From positions 186,001-250,000 of the forward strand of contig NZ_MDEN01000069.1 of the NCBI RefSeq assembly GCF_001705435.1: a stretch of DNA of 64,000 nucleotides. The letters run 5' to 3'. The notes beneath the pieces were generated by a model. It saw only the letters and a program-made list of their open reading frames with translations. It was not told the origin of the DNA and did no database searches. Shown piece after piece: positions 59,024-64,000 of this stretch. A program made the position numbers and the translations under genes. Source of the DNA: Pseudomonas graminis. Its GTDB lineage: Bacteria > Pseudomonadota > Gammaproteobacteria > Pseudomonadales > Pseudomonadaceae. How positions within the stretch are numbered: the first letter of the stretch is position 1; each line of letters opens with the position of its first letter.

Positions 59024-60234
59024 TGAGCAGGCTCATGGACTGGATCAATGCGCGCTTTCCCGCGACTTCGATTTGGGAGAACCACCTCAGCAAGTATTAC
59101 GTACCCAAGAACCTCAACTTCTTCTATTTCTTCGGCTCGCTGGCGTTGCTGGTGCTGGTCAACCAGATCCTCACGGGCATCTGGCTGACGATGAGTTACA
59201 CGCCCACAGCTGAGGGGGCCTTCGCCTCGATCGAGTACATCATGCGTGACGTCGCATACGGCTCAATCCTGCGACTGCTGCACTCGACTGGCGCATCGGC
59301 GTTCTTCATCGTCATCTACTTGCACATGTTTCGCGGGCTGCTGTACGGCTCATATCAGAAGCCGCGGGAGTTGGTCTGGGTTTTCGGCATGCTGATTTAT
59401 CTAGCGCTGATGGCGGAAGCGTTTACCGGCTACCTGCTGCCGTGGGGGCAGATGTCGTACTGGGGCGCTCAGGTGATCATTTCGCTGTTCGGCGCGATTC
59501 CCCTCATCGGGGGCGACCTCGCTCAGTGGATTCGTGGCGATTACCTCGTTTCAGGCATCACACTCAATCGCTTCTTCGCGCTGCACGTCGTGGCCTTGCC
59601 GATCGTGATCGTCGGGCTTGTGGTGCTGCATATTCTGGCGCTGCGTGAAGTGGGCTCGAACAACCCCGATGGCATCGACATCAAAAAGTACAAGGACGAG
59701 AACGGCAACCCCCTGGACGGCATTCCTTTCCACCCGTACTACACGGTCAAGGATCTGCTCGGCGTCGTGGTGTTTTTGTTGATCTTCTGCTCGGTGGTGT
59801 TCTTCTTCCCGGAGATGGGCGGCTACTTTCTCGAGAAGGCCAACTTCGAGCTAGCGAACCCACTCAAGACCCCGGAGCACATTGCGCCGGTCTGGTACTT
59901 CACGCCGTTCTACGCCATCTTGCGCGCCATCCCGGACAAGCTCCTCGGCGTCATGGCCATGGGCGCAGCCATCGCCTTGCTGTTCGTGCTGCCGTGGCTT
60001 GACCGCAGTCCGGTCAAATCGATGCGCTACAAGGGCTGGCTGAGCCGCCTCTGGCTGCTGCTGTTTTGCGCGTCCTTCGGGACGCTCGGGGTGCTGGGCG
60101 TTCTGCCGCCGAGCCCCGGCCGTGCGTTGCTGTCACAGGTCTGCACCTTCCTGTATTTCGCCTACTTCATCCTGATGCCGTTCTACACGCGGATGGGCCG
60201 GACGAAGCCGGTGCCGGACAGGGTGACCGGTTGA
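59023..60234 (+). CDS. petB: Cytochrome b subunit of bc1 complex
   Basis: The 403-residue membrane core of bc1, with eight predicted transmembrane helices. The four heme-ligand His are in LLHSTGASAFFIVIYLHMF and in FFALHVVALPIVIVGLVVLH (helices B and D). The quinol site PEWF-type motif appears as PVWYFTPFYAILR near residue 290. The start is the ATG overlapping the petA stop; the longer open frame from 58864 lies within petA and is rejected. It forms the quinone-oxidising centre with PetA and PetC. Confidence 0.96.
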   Translation: MSRLMDWINARFPATSIWENHLSKYYVPKNLNFFYFFGSLALLVLVNQILTGIWLTMSYTPTAEGAFASIEYIMRDVAYGSILRLLHSTGASAFFIVIYLHMFRGLLYGSYQKPRELVWVFGMLIYLALMAEAFTGYLLPWGQMSYWGAQVIISLFGAIPLIGGDLAQWIRGDYLVSGITLNRFFALHVVALPIVIVGLVVLHILALREVGSNNPDGIDIKKYKDENGNPLDGIPFHPYYTVKDLLGVVVFLLIFCSVVFFFPEMGGYFLEKANFELANPLKTPEHIAPVWYFTPFYAILRAIPDKLLGVMAMGAAIALLFVLPWLDRSPVKSMRYKGWLSRLWLLLFCASFGTLGVLGVLPPSPGRALLSQVCTFLYFAYFILMPFYTRMGRTKPVPDRVTG

Positions 60235-61010
60235 TGAAAACGCTGTGCCTGGTCTTGCTCATTGCCCTGTTGCCGGCGTTGTCGTTTGCCGGTGAGCATG
60301 GCGCGGAACTGGAAAGCGTCGATATCGACGTGTCCGACAAGGGGGCCCTGCAGGATGGCGCGCAGACGTTCGTCAATTACTGCATGGGTTGCCACAGCGC
60401 CAGTTTCCAGCGCTATGAACGCGTCGCGGACGATTTGGGCATTTCCCACGAGCTGATGCTGGAAAAGCTGGCGCCTGCCGGAGCGAAGATCGGCGATCAC
60501 ATGACCATCGGCATGCAGCCGGCGGATGCGAAAACCTGGTTCGGTGCAGCACCGCCCGATCTGACCCTTGTGGCGCGGGTACGCGGAACTGACTGGCTCT
60601 ACGGTTACCTGCGATCATTCTACGAGGACCCGACGCGGCCCTGGGGCGTGAACAACAGCGTTCTCCCCGACGTGGCCATGCCCAACGTGCTGGAAGGGCT
60701 TCAGGGGCGTCAGAGGCTCGGCTGCCAGCAGGTACCGCGTGGCGAAGGCGACAAAAAAAGCGATGGGCCTGCTGGCTCGCCGTTGACCGATCAAGCCTGC
60801 GATCAAATGATGATCATGCCCAACACCGGCACGCTGACCGAAGAACAGTTCAACGTGAAGGTCAAGAACCTCGTGACCTTCCTCGCTTACTCAGCCAACC
60901 CAGACAAGCTCCAGCACCCGCGCATAGGCACCTTCGTGCTGCTTTACCTCGCCGTGTTGTTCATCCTGGCCTACCTGCTCAAGCGCGAATTCTGGAAAGA
61001 CATCCACTGA
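60234..61010 (+). CDS. petC: Cytochrome c1 subunit of bc1 complex
   Basis: Cytochrome c1 of the bc1 complex: 258 residues, a signal peptide of about 19 (ALSFAGEH), the heme-binding CMGCH at residues 50-54, the Met-ligand region MIMPNTGTLTEEQF near 197, and a C-terminal membrane anchor (about 232-252) ending in LLKREFWKDIH. It overlaps petB by one base. The pet operon then ends; the 226-base gap to sspA has a -10-like TATAGT at 61080-61085 that may serve sspA. Nothing else is seen in that gap. Confidence 0.95.
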   Translation: MKTLCLVLLIALLPALSFAGEHGAELESVDIDVSDKGALQDGAQTFVNYCMGCHSASFQRYERVADDLGISHELMLEKLAPAGAKIGDHMTIGMQPADAKTWFGAAPPDLTLVARVRGTDWLYGYLRSFYEDPTRPWGVNNSVLPDVAMPNVLEGLQGRQRLGCQQVPRGEGDKKSDGPAGSPLTDQACDQMMIMPNTGTLTEEQFNVKVKNLVTFLAYSANPDKLQHPRIGTFVLLYLAVLFILAYLLKREFWKDIH

Positions 61011-61236
61011 GCGGACGTCTGATTCGCGGGTCTGCGCCGCTTGCGGCTGAGCTGTTTCAGGTAATGAGGGAAGAGCAGGTATAGTGGCGGGCTGAAGATT
61101 GCAGAATCTACCTTGAGTAAATGAGCTATCTTGTCGCCCGCGTTGAACACCCGATCATCGTGGACGTCGCCGAAAGCGCCCTCGCGGCGCATCCGTATTT
61201 CTGCTTTTTGAATATCTACAAGCGAGGAGGACCGCC

Positions 61237-61854
61237 ATGGGCGTGACCAATCGGTTGGCCTGTTACTCCGACCCCGCCGACCACTATTCCCATCGCGTGC
61301 GCATTGTGCTCGCCGAGAAAGGTGTCAGCGCCGAGATCATTGAAGTTGTCGAGGGCCGTCATCCGCCCAAATTGATCGAGGTGAATCCGTACGGCAGCGT
61401 GCCAACCCTGGTCGATCGCGACCTGGCGTTGTACGAGTCGACGGTGGTGATGGAATACCTGGACGAACGTTATCCCCATCCGCCGCTGCTCCCGGTCTAT
61501 CCGGTAGCGCGTGCCAACAGCCGCTTGCTGATCCACCGGATTCAGCGCGACTGGTGCGGTCTGGTGGATCTGATTCTGGACCCGCGCAGCAAAGAAGCTG
61601 CACGTGTTCAGGCGCGCAAGGAACTGCGCGAAAGTCTGACCGGTGTGTCGCCGTTGTTCGCGGACAAGCCTTTTTTCCTGAGCGACGAGCAAAGTCTGGT
61701 CGACTGCTGTCTATTGCCCATACTCTGGCGCCTGCCGATTCTGGGTATCGAATTGCCGCGGCCCGCCAAGCCGCTGCTTGACTATATGGAGCGCCAATTT
61801 GCGCGTGAGGCATTTCAGGCAAGTCTGTCTGGTGCCGAACGCGACATGCGCTAA
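61237..61854 (+). CDS. sspA: Stringent starvation protein A
   Basis: SspA is a glutathione S-transferase-like protein that binds RNA polymerase and affects sigma-70 promoter choice in stress and virulence. The 205-residue protein has a thioredoxin-like N-terminal domain (LACYSDPADHYSHRVRIVL, then NPYGSVPTLVDRDLALYES) and a helical C-terminal domain. It lacks a clear catalytic residue, as in the family. A GAGGAGG site precedes the ATG at 61237. sspB follows 18 bases later, the standard pair. Confidence 0.94.
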   Translation: MGVTNRLACYSDPADHYSHRVRIVLAEKGVSAEIIEVVEGRHPPKLIEVNPYGSVPTLVDRDLALYESTVVMEYLDERYPHPPLLPVYPVARANSRLLIHRIQRDWCGLVDLILDPRSKEAARVQARKELRESLTGVSPLFADKPFFLSDEQSLVDCCLLPILWRLPILGIELPRPAKPLLDYMERQFAREAFQASLSGAERDMR

Positions 61855-61872
61855 GGCCTTAGGAGCCGTTTG

Positions 61873-62286
61873 ATGAACTCCAGTCGCCCTTATCTGATCC
61901 GCGCGCTGTATGAGTGGATCGTAGATAACGATTGCACACCGCACGTACTCGTCAATGCCGAGTATCCAGCGGTGCAAGTCCCGCAAGGCTTCGCCAATGA
62001 CGGGCAGATCGTCCTGAACATTTCACCGAGCGCCGTGCGCCATCTGCACATGGACAACGACGCGGTGAGTTTTGAAGGCCGCTTCGGTGGCGTTCCCCAC
62101 AGCCTGTACGTGCCGATTGCCGCAATCATGGGCATTTACGCCCGCGAAAACGGCCAGGGCATGGTCTTCGACCTGGAGCCTGCTGTGGATGAAGACGAAG
62201 ATCTGGACGTCGAAGACGACATGCCGCCACCGAACGACGAACCGCCACGCCCTACGGGCCGGCCGAGTCTGAAAGTGGTCAAGTAA
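61873..62286 (+). CDS. sspB: ClpXP adaptor protein SspB
   Basis: SspB delivers ssrA-tagged and other substrates to ClpXP. The ATG at 61873 gives 137 residues; the folded domain runs about 1-105 (PYLIRALYEWIVDNDCTPH at the start). A very acidic linker (DEDEDLDVEDDMPPP) leads to the C-terminal ClpX-binding tail GRPSLKVVK, which is intact. It is co-transcribed with sspA and ends before a terminator at 62310. Confidence 0.95.
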   Translation: MNSSRPYLIRALYEWIVDNDCTPHVLVNAEYPAVQVPQGFANDGQIVLNISPSAVRHLHMDNDAVSFEGRFGGVPHSLYVPIAAIMGIYARENGQGMVFDLEPAVDEDEDLDVEDDMPPPNDEPPRPTGRPSLKVVK

Positions 62287-62309
62287 GTTGCGCCTGCAGT
62301 AACGAAAAA

Positions 62310-62337
62310 GGCGATCCCGAGGGATCGCCTTTTTTTG
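62310..62337 (+). terminator. Rho-independent terminator after sspB
   Basis: GGCGATCC-CGAG-GGATCGCC followed by seven T residues, preceded by a run of A, so it may also serve the convergent dolP transcript. Confidence 0.9.
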
Positions 62338-62365
62338 TAAGTGCTGATTGGCTCTTGCCACACCG

Positions 62366-62944
62366 TCAGTCGATGTACTCAAACAGCTTCACGATCTTCT
62401 GTACGCCGCCGACGCCTTGCACCAGGTTGGTGGCGCGGGTGGCTTCTGCCTGGGTCAGCAGGCCCAGCAGGTAGACGATGCCGTTTTCAGTCACGACCTT
62501 GATGCGCGAGCCAGGGATGGCGCTGTCGGTGAGCATTTCGGTTTTGATCTTGCTGGTCAGCCAGGCGTCATTGCTGCGCGCCAGCATCGAGGACGGGCCG
62601 GTGACCTGGAGCTCGTTGTTGACCTTCTTGACCTTCTGCACCTGGCTGGCGGTTTGCTCGGCCAGTTGCTTGAGGTCGGCGCGCGGTGTCTGGCCGGCCA
62701 GCAGGACGATGCCGTTGAAGCTGGTCACGACGATGTGCGAGGCGTTGTCCAGATCAGGGTTGGCCTTGGCGATGTTCACCGAGACCTTGGTCTCGATCAG
62801 CGAGTCGTCGATCTTGCTGCCGAAGGTGCGTGTACCGCGATCGTCATCGATCGGCGCTTCACGGCTGGCGTTGATCACCGAGCTGCATCCGCTGATGCCC
62901 AGGCAGAGCGTCAGGGCCAGCAGGCTAAGACGTTTGGATATCAT
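62366..62944 (-). CDS. dolP: BON-domain outer-membrane lipoprotein (DolP/YraP-like)
   Basis: A 192-residue lipoprotein with the lipobox LGISGC (Cys near residue 20) and two BON domains (about 45-115 and 125-190; VVTSFNGIVLLAGQTP and VVTENGIVYLLGLLTQAE). DolP in E. coli sits in the outer membrane, binds anionic phospholipid and supports envelope integrity and BAM function. The gene overlaps the upstream gmhA/diaA gene by four bases, the conserved yraN-diaA-dolP order. It is convergent with sspB. Confidence 0.9.
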   Translation of the reverse strand: MISKRLSLLALTLCLGISGCSSVINASREAPIDDDRGTRTFGSKIDDSLIETKVSVNIAKANPDLDNASHIVVTSFNGIVLLAGQTPRADLKQLAEQTASQVQKVKKVNNELQVTGPSSMLARSNDAWLTSKIKTEMLTDSAIPGSRIKVVTENGIVYLLGLLTQAEATRATNLVQGVGGVQKIVKLFEYID

Positions 62945-63534
62945 TCTTCACTCCCGAACAGTTGGCTGTCGATCAAGTCGCAAAGGCAGTGGATCGCCAG
63001 CAGGTGGACTTCCTGAATACGTGCGGTGACTTTTGCCGGGACGCGGATTTCAACGTCCTCCGGCAACAGCAGCGACGCGACGTCGCCGCCATCGCGACCG
63101 GTCAAGGCTACGACAATCATTTCACGATCATGTGCGGCCTGGATGGCCTGAATAATGTTCGCCGAATTGCCGCTGGTGGAAATCGCCAGCAGCACATCGC
63201 CCGGCTGACCCAGCGCACGAATCTGTTTGGAGAAGATTTCGTTGTAGCTGTAGTCGTTGGCAATCGAGGTGATGGTGGAGGTGTCGGTGGTCAGCGCGAT
63301 AGCGGGCAGGCTCGGTCGCTCGCGCTCGAAACGGTTGAGCAGCTCCGAGGAAAAGTGCTGAGCATCACCCGCCGAACCGCCGTTGCCGCAGGCGAGCATC
63401 TTGCCCTCGTTGAGCAGGGCGTTGACCATCACTTGGCTGGCTTGCTCGATGTGGGGGGCAACCACATCCATCGCCTGTTGCTTGGTGTCGATGCTGGCCT
63501 GAAAAAGCTGGCGGATTCGGGATTGCATGTCCAT
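62941..63534 (-). CDS. SIS-domain protein (DiaA / phosphoheptose isomerase GmhA-like)
   Basis: A 197-residue SIS protein. CGNGGSAGDAQHFSSEL near residue 49 and LAISTSGNSANIIQAI near 115 are sugar-phosphate-binding loops. GmhA makes the LPS heptose precursor; DiaA binds DnaA and starts replication in E. coli. The two are close relatives. Gene order with yraN and dolP favours DiaA, but in Pseudomonas this locus is often called gmhA, and the Glu/His residues needed for isomerase activity appear present. Function is therefore uncertain. It overlaps dolP by four bases. Confidence 0.85.
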   Translation of the reverse strand: MDMQSRIRQLFQASIDTKQQAMDVVAPHIEQASQVMVNALLNEGKMLACGNGGSAGDAQHFSSELLNRFERERPSLPAIALTTDTSTITSIANDYSYNEIFSKQIRALGQPGDVLLAISTSGNSANIIQAIQAAHDREMIVVALTGRDGGDVASLLLPEDVEIRVPAKVTARIQEVHLLAIHCLCDLIDSQLFGSEE

Positions 63535-63683
63535 CTATGAAAACCTTAATAGGGGCGGCTGGTCGGGGCGGCATCCGATAAGTCATCGGCGTCCGGCACA
63601 AAACTGTGCAGCCCGCAAAGCAAAGAGCAAAAAGAGCCAGTGTGGTTCGTTGGGTGGTAAGGGATAAAGCGCAATACCAGAAG

Positions 63684-63730
63684 CTTCCCGGCTAAAGCCG
63701 GTCCTACAAAGCTAAAGCCGGTCCTACGAA
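63684..63730. repeat. REP unit of the ACCGGCTTTAGCCGGG type with a partial direct duplication
   Basis: CTTCCCGGCTAAAGCCGGTC is followed by a second copy of GCTAAAGCCGGTCCTAC, so the right arm occurs twice (63691-63707 and 63711-63727). It lies between the gmhA/diaA gene and yraN. The short open frame 63546-63758 across it is not considered a gene. Confidence 0.75.
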
Positions 63731-63779
63731 AGGGAAGGCGGCCGATCTTACGCTGCAATCCGACGGAATCATCGCGTTT

Positions 63780-64000
63780 TCAGCAATCGAAAGCGTTCGT
63801 CAGCCAGTTAAGCGGAGGCGACGTGCCGGGGTCGCCATTGATCGCGACAACGTCAAAGCGACACGGCGAATCGGCCCAGCGCACCTCGCTTTGCAGAAAG
63901 GATTGAGCCGCCAGCGTGAGCTTTTCCTGCTTGCGAAAATCGACGCTTTCCAGTGCGCCACCCCAACCGGCGTGGCGACGATACCGAACTTCGACGAATA
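63780..64000 (-). CDS. yraN: YraN family protein (UPF0102), 3' part
   Basis: The C-terminal 72 residues of a YraN/UPF0102 protein; the start lies beyond the right edge. Visible are FVEVRYRRHAGWGGALESV and RFDVVAINGDPG, the nuclease-like VEVR and FDVVAI strands of the family, which belongs to the endonuclease-like fold. The stop is TGA at 63782-63780. Function is not established. It precedes the gmhA/diaA gene on the same strand, with 245 bases between that contain a REP unit. Confidence 0.88.
   Translation of the reverse strand, partial: FVEVRYRRHAGWGGALESVDFRKQEKLTLAAQSFLQSEVRWADSPCRFDVVAINGDPGTSPPLNWLTNAFDC

Noticed and set aside
63546..63758. Possible 70-codon gene between gmhA/diaA and yraN
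   Set aside because: Much of it is REP sequence; no ribosome site.

Overview
The window is a stretch of bacterial chromosome of about 60% GC whose gene content and order are those of the genus Pseudomonas. The evidence is the Entner-Doudoroff glucose cluster (gap, edd, glk, gltR, gtrS, gtsABCD, oprB, hexR, zwf, pgl, eda), the rpoN-hpf-ptsN-rapZ-ptsO block, algW, the cysN-cysC fusion, and Pseudomonas-type REP elements. From memory, the heme-uptake genes next to gap resemble the arrangement in the P. syringae / P. fluorescens lineages. No rRNA, tRNA, prophage, insertion sequence or CRISPR array is visible, so the species cannot be named.

Layout. 1-2290: the start of a glycine-cleavage operon (gcvH) under a sigma-54 promoter, with its probable activator gene gcsR. 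2376-7520: small conserved genes, then a heme cluster on the minus strand (ECF sigma factor, a truncated FecR-like protein, a TonB-dependent heme receptor, heme oxygenase) behind a Fur box. 7697-25045: uptake and catabolism of glucose, with three HexR-type operators (gap, edd, zwf) and Crc/Hfq-type motifs at gtsA and oprB. 25390-29165: a less conserved stretch with a class V aminotransferase-like gene, a DUF3820 gene, a PA2169-like four-helix protein behind a good sigma-54 promoter, and a membrane diguanylate cyclase. 29211-36250 (minus strand): kdsD-kdsC-lptC-lptA-lptB-rpoN-hpf-ptsN-rapZ-ptsO, joining LPS precursor synthesis and export to sigma-54 and the nitrogen PTS. 36559-44591 (plus strand): mlaFEDCB, ibaG, murA, hisG, hisD, hisC. 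44618-52457: algW, a Nif3-family gene, cysD-cysNC, zapG/yhcB, an alpha/beta hydrolase and trpS. 52519-57217: zapE and a small accessory block (GlxA-type regulator, acyl-CoA dehydrogenase, aldo/keto reductase). 57458-64000: rplM-rpsI, petABC, sspAB, then dolP, gmhA/diaA and the 3' part of yraN on the minus strand.

How the parts fit. Much of the window is housekeeping. Its interest lies in regulation. Sigma-54 is encoded here, and two candidate sigma-54 promoters are also here (gcvH and the PA2169-like gene). The heme cluster keeps an ECF sigma factor, but its FecR partner is reduced to the N-terminal domain and its receptor has no signalling domain, so classical cell-surface signalling cannot work as encoded. 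A dispersed repeat family, built from AGCTTGAAGCTTG/GCAAGCTGCAAGC arms, occurs four times, each at or just after a stop codon; one copy contains the Shine-Dalgarno sequence of cysN. Several strong inverted repeats lie in the leaders of gtsA, zwf, hisG, hisD and cysD and are not explained by the annotated genes.
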